A DNA stretch of 32,345 nucleotides from Candidatus Daviesbacteria bacterium (lineage in GTDB: Bacteria > Patescibacteriota > Microgenomatia > Daviesbacterales > UBA10151), in contig JACPEZ010000016.1 in NCBI GenBank assembly GCA_016183225.1, forward strand, positions 1-32,345, in the 5' to 3' direction. A program made the translations under genes and the position numbers. The notes beneath the pieces were generated by a model. It made no database searches and was not told where the DNA came from. It saw only the letters and a list, made by a program, of their open reading frames with translations. Of the stretch, positions 1 through 9,233 are shown one piece after another (position 1 is the first letter of the stretch; each line of letters starts with the position of its first letter).

Positions 1-78
1 AGACAAAATACAATAAGATAAATGAAAAGAATTTTTATCCTAAAGCTTGACTTTTGTATAACAGTGTAATACAATAAA

Positions 79-246
79 ATGATGAAAAGAGAGAAATTGA
101 CGGCCGTACTAGTCATCAGGTTACCTAAAGAAGCAATTGATAAACTTGGAGAAATTGCTACAAGTAAAGGTCTAAATATCTCAACTCTAGCCAGAATGTG
201 GCTGATGGAAAAGTTGCAGGAGAATTTAAGGAGATCAAAAATATGA
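79..246 (+). CDS. Small ribbon-helix-helix (CopG/Arc-like) protein, 55 aa
   Basis: Own translation, absent from ORF track: MMKREKLTAVLVIRLPKEAIDKLGEIATSKGLNISTLARMWLMEKLQENLRRSKI*. Beta strand plus two helices typical of RHH. Stop overlaps the trpS ATG (ATGA). Promoter TTGACT 47-52, 17 nt, TACAAT 70-75. Confidence 0.6.
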   Translation: MMKREKLTAVLVIRLPKEAIDKLGEIATSKGLNISTLARMWLMEKLQENLRRSKI

Positions 247-1238
247 AAAGAATTTTGACCGGGGACAGGCCCACATCTGACAGTTTTCATTTGGGAAATT
301 ATGTGGGGTCGTTGGCTAATCGAGTAAAATTGCAAGATGAATATGATGCTTTTATTCTGATCGCGGATCTGCATGCCTTAACAACTCATTTTGATAAAAC
401 AGAAGATCTTGAAAAAAATATCCGTGGCTTGATGCTAGGATATTTATCTGTGGGACTTGACCCTAAAAAAGTTACTTTTGTACTTCAATCTAAAGTGCCG
501 GAGGTTTTGGAACTGGCCTATTTTCTGGGAACACTAACTCCGCGAGCTGTTTTGGAACGCCAGCCGGCTTTAAAAGAAAAACTTGATCAGGGGGAACAGG
601 ACACTTTTGCCCTTTTCCAGTATCCGGTGTTGATGGCAGCTGATATTCTCCTTCCCAAAGCCAATTTGGTGCCTGTTGGTAAAGACCAGAAAGCCCATGT
701 GGAATTTGCCAGAGATGTTGCCATTAAATTTAACAATTTATATGGAGAGGTTTTTCCTTTACCAGAGTCCTTAATAGGGGATGTGCCCACTCTTCCCGGC
801 ACAGACGGCCAGGGGAAAATGAGCAAATCATTAAATAATGCCATTTTTTTGACTGATTCTGCGGAAGAAGTGGAGAAAAAGGTCATGAGTATGTATACAG
901 ATCCCAAAAGAATTCATCCCACAGATCCGGGGACTGTTGAAGGAAATCCGGTTTTTGTTTATCTGGATGCATTTGGGACTGATGCTGACAAACCACAAAC
1001 TACTAACTACAAACTACTTTACTCAAAAGGCCAAGTAGGGGATATTGAGGTAAAAAAGTACCTGGTTAAAATTCTTAATAATTTCCTGGATCCAATCCGC
1101 CAAAGGCGAGATAAATTAGAAAAAGAACCAGAGCTTGTGGATAGAATTTTAAAAGAGGGCACAGCCAAAGCCAGAACAGAGGCCCAAAAAACATTGGCAG
1201 AAGTCAAAAAAGCCATGAAATTGGATTATTTTGTATGA
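243..1238 (+). CDS. trpS: Tryptophanyl-tRNA synthetase
   Basis: MKRILTGDRPTSDSFHLGNYVGS (HIGH-like), GQGKMSKSLNN (KMSKS). ATG at 243 preferred over track start 198, whose first 15 aa are out-of-frame read-through of the RHH ORF. Confidence 0.95.
   Translation: MKRILTGDRPTSDSFHLGNYVGSLANRVKLQDEYDAFILIADLHALTTHFDKTEDLEKNIRGLMLGYLSVGLDPKKVTFVLQSKVPEVLELAYFLGTLTPRAVLERQPALKEKLDQGEQDTFALFQYPVLMAADILLPKANLVPVGKDQKAHVEFARDVAIKFNNLYGEVFPLPESLIGDVPTLPGTDGQGKMSKSLNNAIFLTDSAEEVEKKVMSMYTDPKRIHPTDPGTVEGNPVFVYLDAFGTDADKPQTTNYKLLYSKGQVGDIEVKKYLVKILNNFLDPIRQRRDKLEKEPELVDRILKEGTAKARTEAQKTLAEVKKAMKLDYFV
989..1016 (+). repeat. Heptamer tandem repeat in trpS: CAAACCA CAAACTA CTAACTA CAAACTA
   Basis: Four consecutive 7-nt units read directly; encodes part of DKPQTTNYKLL. 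Confidence 0.7.
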
Positions 1239-1558
1239 TTTCCATAGACGAATTTCAAAAATTAGAATTAAAAGTGGGGACTGTGGTGGAGGCAGAAGAG
1301 GTGGAGGGGAGTGAGAAGTTGATTAAGTTGATGGTTGATTTGGGAGAGGATGAACCTAGACAAGTTTTGGCAGGGGTTAAGAAGTGGTATAAGCCCAAAG
1401 ATTTTGTGGGAAAACAGGTGGTAGTGGTGGTTAATCTGGAACCTAAAATGATGATGGGTTTGGAATCCCAGGGTATGATGCTGGCTGCAAGTTCTGAAGA
1501 TGGTCCTGTTTTCTTAACAGTTCCCAAAAAAGTTCCCTCCGGTACTAAAATCCGCTGA
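1235..1558 (+). CDS. Stand-alone tRNA-binding OB-fold protein (MetG C-terminal / EMAPII-like)
   Basis: ISIDEFQKLELKVGTVVEAEEVEGSEKLIKLMVDLGE...QVLAGVKKWY...NLEPKMMMGLESQGMMLAA is typical of the MetRS C-terminal tRNA-binding domain. Confidence 0.85.
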   Translation: MISIDEFQKLELKVGTVVEAEEVEGSEKLIKLMVDLGEDEPRQVLAGVKKWYKPKDFVGKQVVVVVNLEPKMMMGLESQGMMLAASSEDGPVFLTVPKKVPSGTKIR

Positions 1559-1577
1559 TTTGTGTTAGAATTGCGAG

Positions 1578-4500
1578 GTGGCCAATGGCAGGAAAAAAAT
1601 AAATAATAATAATAAACTGCTTGCCGTTATCAAAGGCGTGCTTGTCTATATTCTAATTGCCGTAACAGCTTTGGTTTTTTTCTACCAAATGTCAGGCGGA
1701 CCATCCAATCAGGCGAATGAAGTGCCTATCTCCCAAATTATCCAGGATATTAAAGATCAAAAAATAGAAAAGATTTCTGTGGAGGGAAATAAAGTGACTG
1801 CCAAGCTGAAAAATGAGACAGAACCGCTTCATTCCCGCAAAGAAGAGGGAGAATCTATTTATAAAATCCTTGAAAGTTCCGGGGTTGATCCCAAATCTGT
1901 GACTATTGAAGTTAAAGATCTCTCCATGCAGCAAGCCTGGATAGGCATAATTTCTGCTATTTTGCCGGTTTTACTTCTGGTTGGTTTGATGTTTTTTCTT
2001 TTTAGAAATGCCCGGGAAGGAGCCCAGGGGATTTTTTCTTTTGCCCAATCAAAAGCCCGCCTTTTTACCAAGGATGCCCCCCAGATTAAATTTACCGACG
2101 TGGCAGGAGCAGGAGAAGCTAAAAAAGAGCTGGAAGAAGTAGTGGATTTTCTAAAAAGTCCGGCCAAATATAAAGAAATTGGGGCAAGGACCCCCAAGGG
2201 CGTGCTTTTAGTTGGTCCTCCCGGATGCGGTAAAACATTAATTTCGAGAGCTGTAGCAGGAGAGGCAGGCGTGCCTTTTTATTCTATTTCCGGTTCGGAA
2301 TTTATGGAAATGCTGGTGGGAGTGGGGGCAGCTAGGGTGCGTGACATGTTTGCCCAGGCCAAAAAAACCGCGCCTGCCATTATTTTTATTGACGAGATTG
2401 AATCAATTGGCAGGATGCGTGGTTTTGGCATGAGTTCCGGCCATGACGAGAGGGAGCAAACTTTAAATCAAATTCTGGTGGAAATGGACGGGTTTGCCCC
2501 TAATGAATCGGTCATAGTAATCGGGGCATCAGTAACTGGCGACACCCCTGTTTTAGTAAAGGATAAAGAGGGGGTTAAACTTTTACCAATTGGAGAGTTT
2601 ATTGATCAATATTATGCAGAAAGTGAAGAAGGTGTTGAAAAGTTTGTAAATGATATTGAAACCTTAGGTTTTGAAAAAAGAGAATTAGCCAGAAAAGATA
2701 ATAGATTATTCTTCCAAAATAGTGCATTTAAAAAGGTCAGAAGCCTTTTTCGCCATCAGGTAAAAGAAATTTATGAGATATTATATCTTGGCGGAAAGAT
2801 GAAAACTACGGGTAATCACTCGGTGTTCGTCAGAACCAACCAAGGCATTATTCCTAAAAAAGTCAGCGAACTTAAAAAAGGTGATGTCCTGGTAAATTTG
2901 CCGCTTAAAGTCAATCGTACGAGTAAACAACTAACAGAAGTTAGGGCTCATAAATTTAACCAGCAGTTCCACTTGAGGTTGCCTGTTTACCAAGATACCA
3001 AAGAAGATTTGCAGTGGGAGGAAAAATATTTGTTTGCCCAAACAAATTATGGTGCGCTCTCTCAATCTCAAATAGGTGGACAAATCGGCGTTTCACAAAC
3101 TACTGTTGGTAATTGGTTGAGAGGAGTATTTTTGCCAAGAAAAATTTCTAGAAATTATTTTAATCATCAACTTCCGAAAGAGATTTTAGTCACGCCAGCC
3201 CTCTGTAGATTGCTTGGTTACTATGTCGCAGAAGGCTATGCCAGAAAAGGAGTGGATTTTTGCTTTAACATTAAAGAAACTCAATTGGTTGCTGATGTTA
3301 AAACCTTGATGAGAGAGATATTCGGACTTTCTCCTGATCGTGAGCGTAATATCACTAGTAATGCCGTAAATATTGTTTATTATTCAACTCCTGTGGGATT
3401 GTTCTTTGCTCAACATGGAGGAAAAGGTGCCCCAGGAAAGCGTGTACCAGCATTTTTATTTGAGGCTCCCAGAGAGTATTTTATTGAATTTTTAAGAGGG
3501 GTATTCCTGGGGGATGGATATTTGGATGAAAGTGGTAAAGGAGAGATTACTTCAATATCAAAACAGTTGATCTTACAGTTAAACTGGCTTTGCCGAATGC
3601 ACAAAATTAAAACTTATCTTACTTCATTCACCACTCAAGAGGGAAGAAGGATAAAAAATGGTCAACCTCTGTCTAAAAATGTTGCATATAGGTTAGGATT
3701 TGGTAAGTCTAATAATCCCTTTATTAAAGTCAAGACAATTAAGGATAATCCAATTAAAAGACCAATTGTGCAAAAAATTGAAAAAAGGCCATTCAATGGA
3801 TATGTCTATGATTTATGTGGGGTGGAAAACGAGGCTTTCTTTGGAGGAGATTCACCAATTCTTTTGCATAACACCAACCGGCCTGACCTTTTGGATCCGG
3901 CTTTGGTCCGCCCGGGCAGATTTGACAGAAGAGTGATGCTAAGCATGCCGGACATTGAAGAAAGAAAATCTATAATCGAACTGCACATGAAAGGTAAGCC
4001 TTTTACAAAAGAAGTGGATACGGGAAGATTGGCCCGGCGGACAGTGGGATTTTCCGGAGCGGATCTTGCGAATATGTTAAATGAAGCGGCCATTTTGGCA
4101 GCTCGGGAAGCCAAAAAAGCCATTGAACCTAAAGATTTGGAAGAAGCTGCTACCAAGGTTAAACTGGGGCCGCAAAGAAAAAGAATGCAAACTGAAACAG
4201 ACAGAAAATTGTCTGCTTATCATGAAGCCGGCCATGCCATTGTGGGCCATCATTTGCCTTTGGTTGATCCGGTTCACAGGATTTCCATTGTGTCGCGGGG
4301 CATGACCGGTGGTCACACCATGTTTCCACCAACTGAAGATCGCTCCAATGAAACCAGATCAAGACTCCTTCAGCAAATTACCACTGCTTTGGGTGGTCGG
4401 GCAGCCGAGGAAATGGTTTTTAAGGATATTTCAACCGGCGCAGCGAGTGACTTGGAAATAGCGACCTCAATTGCCCGGGAAATGGTGACAGAATATGGCA

Positions 4501-4766
4501 TGTCTGATTTAGGCCCGATTAATGTCAAATCCCGGCCCATGTTTGGCATGTGGCCCATGGGGGATGAAGGGGGAGCATCCCAAACCATGCAAACCGGTAT
4601 TGATAAAGAAGTTAAAAAAATCATTGATGTATGCTATAAAGATGCTCAAAAGATTTTAAAAGCAGAAAAAACAAAACTTGATAAAGTGGCCAAGGCTTTA
4701 CTGGAGAAAGAGACTTTAGATACGGATGAGTTTGAAAAACTGGTGGGGAAAAAGAAAAGTATCTAA
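1578..4766 (+). CDS. ftsH: ATP-dependent zinc metalloprotease FtsH, interrupted by an in-frame intein
   Basis: N-terminal TM segments, Walker A GPPGCGKT, Walker [29 protein letters not shown] (SRH), zinc site HEAGH. GTG start. About 614 aa after intein removal. Confidence 0.95.
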   Translation: MANGRKKINNNNKLLAVIKGVLVYILIAVTALVFFYQMSGGPSNQANEVPISQIIQDIKDQKIEKISVEGNKVTAKLKNETEPLHSRKEEGESIYKILESSGVDPKSVTIEVKDLSMQQAWIGIISAILPVLLLVGLMFFLFRNAREGAQGIFSFAQSKARLFTKDAPQIKFTDVAGAGEAKKELEEVVDFLKSPAKYKEIGARTPKGVLLVGPPGCGKTLISRAVAGEAGVPFYSISGSEFMEMLVGVGAARVRDMFAQAKKTAPAIIFIDEIESIGRMRGFGMSSGHDEREQTLNQILVEMDGFAPNESVIVIGASVTGDTPVLVKDKEGVKLLPIGEFIDQYYAESEEGVEKFVNDIETLGFEKRELARKDNRLFFQNSAFKKVRSLFRHQVKEIYEILYLGGKMKTTGNHSVFVRTNQGIIPKKVSELKKGDVLVNLPLKVNRTSKQLTEVRAHKFNQQFHLRLPVYQDTKEDLQWEEKYLFAQTNYGALSQSQIGGQIGVSQTTVGNWLRGVFLPRKISRNYFNHQLPKEILVTPALCRLLGYYVAEGYARKGVDFCFNIKETQLVADVKTLMREIFGLSPDRERNITSNAVNIVYYSTPVGLFFAQHGGKGAPGKRVPAFLFEAPREYFIEFLRGVFLGDGYLDESGKGEITSISKQLILQLNWLCRMHKIKTYLTSFTTQEGRRIKNGQPLSKNVAYRLGFGKSNNPFIKVKTIKDNPIKRPIVQKIEKRPFNGYVYDLCGVENEAFFGGDSPILLHNTNRPDLLDPALVRPGRFDRRVMLSMPDIEERKSIIELHMKGKPFTKEVDTGRLARRTVGFSGADLANMLNEAAILAAREAKKAIEPKDLEEAATKVKLGPQRKRMQTETDRKLSAYHEAGHAIVGHHLPLVDPVHRISIVSRGMTGGHTMFPPTEDRSNETRSRLLQQITTALGGRAAEEMVFKDISTGAASDLEIATSIAREMVTEYGMSDLGPINVKSRPMFGMWPMGDEGGASQTMQTGIDKEVKKIIDVCYKDAQKILKAEKTKLDKVAKALLEKETLDTDEFEKLVGKKKSI
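2529..3872 (+). other. Intein (about 448 aa) with LAGLIDADG homing endonuclease, Ser1 ... His-Asn / Thr+1
   Basis: Junctions [16 protein letters not shown] and [15 protein letters not shown]. Block [18 protein letters not shown]-like [13 protein letters not shown] and [13 protein letters not shown]; blocks [27 protein letters not shown]. Confidence 0.93.
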
Positions 4767-5005
4767 CGGATTCTGTTGAGGATGGGAGTTGAGTAATCTA
4801 AAGAAGTAGGTTTAAACCCCAGTTTTGTGCCTAAAACTCTAGAGGCATTTAGGATTTCAATGCCTAAAAGCTCACCCTTTTTATTCAGCTCCACACTGAC
4901 CCCTGGAGATATCTCGCGATATTCATCTTCTGCTCCGGAGCGGATATTAAACCACAAAACATCAGTTTTTTTATCATAATAAATTTTTTGCTTAGTTTTT
5001 TTCAT
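4763..5005 (-). CDS. DUF2283 family protein
   Basis: [52 protein letters not shown] matches the DUF2283 pattern. Confidence 0.75.
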   Translation of the reverse strand: MKKTKQKIYYDKKTDVLWFNIRSGAEDEYREISPGVSVELNKKGELLGIEILNASRVLGTKLGFKPTSLDYSTPILNRIR

Positions 5006-5282
5006 TTTTAATCCACCTTCTCCTTTGTAATTTATTGTTAATTTCCTGTTCAGTGACAGGATGGATAGTGATTGCTTCTATGGTGTCTTCTATTATATCA
5101 TAAGCCACCGCCATTAGTCGTAGTTTCCCATAATACCGCAAAGTTTTAATGGCGATTTTACGATTAGTTAGGGTATCAAAATAATTTTCTTCGGGATCTG
5201 ATAAAATCTTTTTGGGATAGTCTTGAGGAATTAGCCTTTGTTGTAAACGGATTTTTAAATGAGGTTTTAAAATAATTTTCAT
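4992..5282 (-). CDS. DUF4258 family protein, partner of DUF2283 (toxin-like)
   Basis: MKIILKPHLKIRLQQRLIPQDYPKKILSDPEENYFDT... overlaps the downstream DUF2283 ORF by 14 nt. Start trimmed to the ATG at 5282. Confidence 0.65.
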   Translation of the reverse strand: MKIILKPHLKIRLQQRLIPQDYPKKILSDPEENYFDTLTNRKIAIKTLRYYGKLRLMAVAYDIIEDTIEAITIHPVTEQEINNKLQRRRWIKNEKN

Positions 5283-5305
5283 TAATTTTAGTCTATCAGA
5301 AGTTA

Positions 5306-5365
5306 ATGAGTTTGAAAAACTGGCCCGCCTGCCATGACTGGCATTGTCGGGCAGGTTGGGAAAAA
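5306..5365 (+). repeat. Displaced copy of the ftsH 3' tail, split by a palindromic insert
   Basis: ATGAGTTTGAAAAACTGG 5306-5323 is identical to ftsH 4726-4743. After a 32-bp insert, TTGGGAAAAAAGAAAAC resembles the ftsH end TGGGGAAAAAGAAAAG. Confidence 0.8.
5324..5355. repeat. Palindromic element inserted in the displaced ftsH tail
   Basis: CCCGCCTGCCATGACTGGCATTGTCGGGCAGG; arms CCTGCC/GGCAGG plus inner GCCA-TGAC-TGGC. Confidence 0.5.
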
Positions 5366-5408
5366 AGAAAACTTGATAAGCAGGAGGATATAATATATAG
5401 TTAGCATT

Positions 5409-5795
5409 ATGGAGAACGAACAACAAATCGGAGGAAATAACGGGGCGGTACAGGCGGTGATGGGGGAACCAGACCTATTTGCGATTCTAGGGTTAATCCA
5501 CATGGAGGGAGGTACTACTACAGAGGAATTAATTCGCGATGTTGAATCCCCCTTTGTACTGGTTCGCGATCTCGTCGACCGCCTAGCTGCGCTCAGGATG
5601 GTTTTTCAATACCCGGTCGGGGACGCCCAACGCGTGGTTGTTGCTCCAAGAGGGTTGGGACTACTCGCCCGGGCAGGCTTTGACATAGGGGGTCCTGGTC
5701 GCACTTTGGATTCATGGATTCACCTTCTACCCACGCATTTGTACCCTGCACCGAACGAGGTAGCGACTCAAATGGCAAACATGTTGTTAAGGTGA
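5409..5795 (+). CDS. Hypothetical protein, possibly winged-helix-like
   Basis: 128 aa ORF; HMEGGTTTEELIRDVESPFVLVRDLVDRLAALRMV suggests a winged helix. Family not recognised. Confidence 0.5.
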   Translation: MENEQQIGGNNGAVQAVMGEPDLFAILGLIHMEGGTTTEELIRDVESPFVLVRDLVDRLAALRMVFQYPVGDAQRVVVAPRGLGLLARAGFDIGGPGRTLDSWIHLLPTHLYPAPNEVATQMANMLLR

Positions 5796-5944
5796 ACACC
5801 ATTTCCTTCTTTTTTTGATTTATTTTAGCTCTCCAATTTAGCTTTCCAATCCGGGATTGGAGATTCAAAATCTATTCAATTCTGTGAGTAATGGCATTTA
5901 AGATTTTAATTCCATTTGTGCTATATTGATATTGAATTAAGGGG

Positions 5945-5973
5945 TTGACATAATATATCAAATTTGATATAAT
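5945..5973 (+). promoter_or_regulatory. higBA promoter with embedded 18-bp palindromic operator
   Basis: TTGACA 5945-5950, 17-nt spacer, TATAAT 5968-5973. Perfect palindrome TATATCAAATTTGATATA 5954-5971. Confidence 0.7.
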
Positions 5974-5977
5974 TAAT

Positions 5978-6313
5978 ATGGAATTTGAAATAGACTTTTA
6001 TAAAAATAGTTCTGGGGAAAGTCCGGTTGAGAAAGCACTAGATCAATTGAAGGTCGCAAACATTATTTTGTGGCGTAAGGCATTAAAAGGGATTGAAAAA
6101 ATAAAAAGAAGGGAATATCATAAAGAGCCTTTATCAAAATATTTAGAGCCTGGATTATGGGAGTTGAGGGTAAAATCAGGTACAGACATATTGAGAATTG
6201 TCTATACTTTTCAGAAAGGTCGGATTATTATATTGTTGCATCTATTTGTTAAAAAGAAGCAGAAAACGCCAGCGGATGAGCTTAATATTGCCAGAAAAAG
6301 ATTATCGAAATAA
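5978..6313 (+). CDS. higB: HigB/RelE-like toxin (Gp49 family)
   Basis: MEFEIDFYKNSSGESPVEKALDQL...LWELRVKSGTDILRIVYTFQKGRIIILLHLFVKKKQKTPADEL. Confidence 0.85.
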   Translation: MEFEIDFYKNSSGESPVEKALDQLKVANIILWRKALKGIEKIKRREYHKEPLSKYLEPGLWELRVKSGTDILRIVYTFQKGRIIILLHLFVKKKQKTPADELNIARKRLSK

Positions 6314-6331
6314 AAATGGAGGTTAATTAAA

Positions 6332-6658
6332 ATGAAAAGAAGAAAAGATGATTTTGATAGATACCTGGAGAAGGCCTTAAAGGCAGATCCTTTTTTGGCA
6401 GAAGAACTGGAAAAAGCTGATAGGGCATGGGATATTGCCTTTCAAATTTATGATTTAAGAAAAAAAGCGGGTTTAACCCAAACAGATCTGGCCAAACTGG
6501 TGGGTACCAGACAATCAAACATTGCCCGGATAGAGGACGCCGATTATACCGGCTATACCTTGAAAACCCTGGAAAAAGTAACTAAAGCCTTAAAAGCCAA
6601 ACTGGAAATTAAAATTGTGCCTTTGGATTCCCGCCAAAATTTCTTTATGACCGGATGA
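6332..6658 (+). CDS. higA: HigA-like antitoxin, XRE family HTH
   Basis: IYDLRKKAGLTQTDLAKLVGTRQSNIARIEDADYTGYTLKTLEKVTKAL, directly after higB. Confidence 0.88.
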   Translation: MKRRKDDFDRYLEKALKADPFLAEELEKADRAWDIAFQIYDLRKKAGLTQTDLAKLVGTRQSNIARIEDADYTGYTLKTLEKVTKALKAKLEIKIVPLDSRQNFFMTG

Positions 6659-6666
6659 ATTTCTTC

Positions 6667-6703
6667 TTGACAGCGTATGATGAAATTTGATAAAATCATC
6701 ATA
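6667..6703 (+). promoter_or_regulatory. vapBC promoter with inverted repeat
   Basis: TTGACA 6667-6672, 18 nt, TAAAAT 6691-6696. Inverted arms TATGATGA 6676-6683 / TCATCATA 6696-6703. Confidence 0.6.
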
Positions 6704-6705
6704 TT

Positions 6706-6954
6706 ATGCAACTTGTGACAGTTGGTTCCAGATATCAAATAGTTATTCCCAAAGAGGTTAGGGAAAAAATGAACGGGTTAAGACCCGGTTTAAAAGTGGC
6801 TGTTCGTTTTGAAAAAGAAAATATTCTTACCATAAAAACTAAACCTGTTAATTGGTTAGAACAAAACCAAGGTATTGCCCGAAAAGCATGGAAAAATATT
6901 AATACAACTAAATATCTTGAGGATTTAAGAAATGAATGGGATCAAAAAGTTTAA
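6706..6954 (+). CDS. vapB: AbrB/SpoVT-domain antitoxin (VapB-like)
   Basis: MQLVTVGSRYQIVIPKEVREKMNGLRPGLKVAVRFEKENILTIK. Confidence 0.85.
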   Translation: MQLVTVGSRYQIVIPKEVREKMNGLRPGLKVAVRFEKENILTIKTKPVNWLEQNQGIARKAWKNINTTKYLEDLRNEWDQKV

Positions 6955-7357
6955 ACTTGTAGGCCTGGATAGCAATATTTTTATCTACCTTTTTGAAAAG
7001 AATCCGGAGTTTATTAAAATCTGTCAAGTGATAGTCGATCTTCTTGAAAAAGATCAGATTCAATCTGTTACCAGCGTTGTTAGCATTATTGAGACTTTAT
7101 CATTCCCATCTCCGCTTAAAGTATTAAAAGGAATTGAAACAGGTTTTAAGAGTATGCCTAATTTAACAATTATTGATGTTGATCAGGGGATTGCAATTGA
7201 GGCGGCCAAATTGCGAAGAAAATACGGCTTTAGAACTCCGGATGCTATCCAATTGGCCACGGCCAAATTAAACCGGGCCAAGGCTTTTGTGACTAATGAT
7301 GAGAGATTAAAGGCATATCAAGGATTAAAAGTGATTGCGCTTGCGGATATTAAATGA
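6932..7357 (+). CDS. vapC: PIN-domain toxin (VapC-like)
   Basis: LDSNIFIYLFEK ... RTPDAIQLATAKLNRAKAFVTNDERL; overlaps the upstream antitoxin. Confidence 0.9.
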   Translation: MNGIKKFKLVGLDSNIFIYLFEKNPEFIKICQVIVDLLEKDQIQSVTSVVSIIETLSFPSPLKVLKGIETGFKSMPNLTIIDVDQGIAIEAAKLRRKYGFRTPDAIQLATAKLNRAKAFVTNDERLKAYQGLKVIALADIK

Positions 7358-7376
7358 TCTTGCTAAACTATATGCG

Positions 7377-8027
7377 ATGCGTATTTCTCTGATATTTATC
7401 TCCACAGCTTTACTGGGGTTTATTTTTTTAGGTTTTTGCCAAAATGCCTTGGCCAAAGAGATAACCCCGATTGCCACTGAAGAAGCCAAGCTATCTTATC
7501 TCGGGAAATCCTTAATTCATCCGGCCCAGCCTTTATATTTTTTAAAACGAATCAGGGAAATTTTGGAGCTTAAATTTGCTCCCACCAGCGAAATTCAAGC
7601 CATCCGCTATCTGGAATTTAGTCAAAGAAGGATCAGGGAAGTCAGAAGCTTGAAGGAGGCAGGGCGGCCGGATTTAATTCCTCCAGCTCTGGAGCACTAC
7701 CTTTTTAATTTACAAAAAGCCACAGCTTTAACCGATTTTAAAAACGAGGCCAAAGTTAGACAACTGGAAGATGCGGTATCGCTGCATCTTAAGGTGCTGG
7801 GCGGGATTTCTCAAAGATCGGTCAGAACCACCATTTTCAAGCTGTCCGAGTGGAACAGAGATTTTCAGGCCAGATTAACTCCCGAAATCCGTGATGCTCT
7901 TTATGATGATTTATCAAAATTGCAGGGCAAAATTTGCGATTTTTTAATTAAAGAAGCCTCGAACTCCGGCTTAAATGAGGTAGAAATTGCAGTTTACCAA
8001 GAAAGAGCGGAGGCATGCTTACGATAA
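7377..8027 (+). CDS. Secreted DUF5667-like protein
   Basis: Signal peptide MRISLIFISTALLGFIFLGFCQNALA, then HPAQPLYFLKRIREILELKFAPTSEIQAIRYLEFSQRRIREV. Start moved from 7335. Confidence 0.6.
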   Translation: MRISLIFISTALLGFIFLGFCQNALAKEITPIATEEAKLSYLGKSLIHPAQPLYFLKRIREILELKFAPTSEIQAIRYLEFSQRRIREVRSLKEAGRPDLIPPALEHYLFNLQKATALTDFKNEAKVRQLEDAVSLHLKVLGGISQRSVRTTIFKLSEWNRDFQARLTPEIRDALYDDLSKLQGKICDFLIKEASNSGLNEVEIAVYQERAEACLR

Positions 8028-8804
8028 AAATTTATGCAAGCTGGGCATATTTTCAATTCTTTCTCCAAAGACATGACGCATAGATACTGCCACATCTTTC
8101 TTTCTTTGACTTCGATCATGATGTGAAGCATAAAAGTTTGGGGAGTAAAATCTGTTTTTAAGCCAAATTGTTCTGCGTCCTGGAATCAAATAAATTTTAT
8201 TGGGATTTTTCAAAACCTTGATAACCTGCAGAGTAAAAACACTTTCAAAAATGGAGATTTTGGTATGAGCCCATTGTAAAGGTTTATACCTGTTGATGAT
8301 ATGCGTAAAGTGTAAAGGGAAAACTTTCCGTGCCAGTTCCGGGGTTATCAGAAAAAATTCTGTTGATAACATCACCCCAAACCATAAAGATGTAGCCAGT
8401 TGTAAGCGCCTCCTGGCGCATGTTAAAATAACCCCCTTTAATTTCTTTGGATCATAAAACCAAGTATCGGCAGAGGTGGCAATAATAAAATCGTATTTTT
8501 TGCCTGATTCCAAAATGCGTTTCATTCCCTGATTCAACATGTGATTTGCACCAATAAAATGAGACATGTTTTTGTGTCTGTGCAAAAAGTCCTCTTGATA
8601 TTTTTCAGGATACCAGTTTTTTTCACCGTTAAACTCATGATAAATATCAATTTTGTCAAGCAGTGGCTGCCAAGCTTCCCGGATAATATCCATTTGGGCT
8701 TTAGCTTCCGCCACCCGGTTATAGGTAATGATGAGGGATGCCAGTTTAATTTTTTTGGCCTGCATCTTAAGCTTTATTTTATTGTAAAATATTGTTTGAT
8801 GCAA
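8019..8804 (-). CDS. Glycosyltransferase-like protein (start could be 8765)
   Basis: KLASLIITYNRVAEAK..., IIATSADTWFYDPKKLKG resembles a nucleotide-diphospho-sugar transferase fold. Confidence 0.45.
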   Translation of the reverse strand: MHQTIFYNKIKLKMQAKKIKLASLIITYNRVAEAKAQMDIIREAWQPLLDKIDIYHEFNGEKNWYPEKYQEDFLHRHKNMSHFIGANHMLNQGMKRILESGKKYDFIIATSADTWFYDPKKLKGVILTCARRRLQLATSLWFGVMLSTEFFLITPELARKVFPLHFTHIINRYKPLQWAHTKISIFESVFTLQVIKVLKNPNKIYLIPGRRTIWLKNRFYSPNFYASHHDRSQRKKDVAVSMRHVFGERIENMPSLHKFLS

Positions 8805-9233
8805 ATGACAGAAAAGTTGTTCAGAATATTTTTAATTTTTTTGGCCGTCTACTTAATAGGGGACGGGCTAATTCATTTGTTCAATATCAGATTGCTATCT
8901 GTTTCAAGTTTTTGGCCCGTATCTGCCATCTCTTATGCCGTTTTAATGAATTCCATCTATGCCTCATTTGTTTTGCTGGCAGCCACTTTGATTTTAGTAG
9001 CTCAAGCAAACCTGAAAAAATACAGGGAATTAATTTTGGCCTCTGCTATATGGGCAATTTTCCATGGAATCCTGCTGCTATTTTTAAACTCAACTCAAAA
9101 TTTTGCCCAAGATTTTTCCGACTATCCTTCTTTATCTGTCTGGTTGCCTTTTTATAATCATTATCTTTTTTTTGAGGCTATCCTGGCATTTATTTATGCC
9201 ATAGTTGTTTTCGTCCGACACAAAAAATTATGA
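8799..9233 (+). CDS. Small integral membrane protein (about 4 TM)
   Basis: Hydrophobic segments in MQMTEKLFRIFLIFLAVYLIGDGLI... Track start 8541 lies antisense in the neighbouring gene, so trimmed. Confidence 0.55.
   Translation: MQMTEKLFRIFLIFLAVYLIGDGLIHLFNIRLLSVSSFWPVSAISYAVLMNSIYASFVLLAATLILVAQANLKKYRELILASAIWAIFHGILLLFLNSTQNFAQDFSDYPSLSVWLPFYNHYLFFEAILAFIYAIVVFVRHKKL

Noticed and set aside
587-907. Minus-strand ORF antisense to trpS, and similar shadow ORFs (1019-1216, 1255-1527, 1692-1934, 1859-2197, 3806-4156, 21542-21814 and others)
   Set aside because: Lie antisense or out of frame within strongly supported genes; no recognisable domains.
1601-1616. AAT trinucleotide run at the ftsH start as part of the repeat family
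   Set aside because: Period 3, encodes NNNN, a simple low-complexity run without the 7-nt period.
5845-5861. TCCAATC-CGG-GATTGGA hairpin as a terminator
   Set aside because: Short stem without a following T-run; could be a regulatory palindrome but unsupported.
5409-7357. Further ftsH-tail copies bounding the HigBA and VapBC modules
   Set aside because: Searched by eye for GAGTTTGAAAAACTGG and GGGGAAAAAG; none seen beyond 5365.
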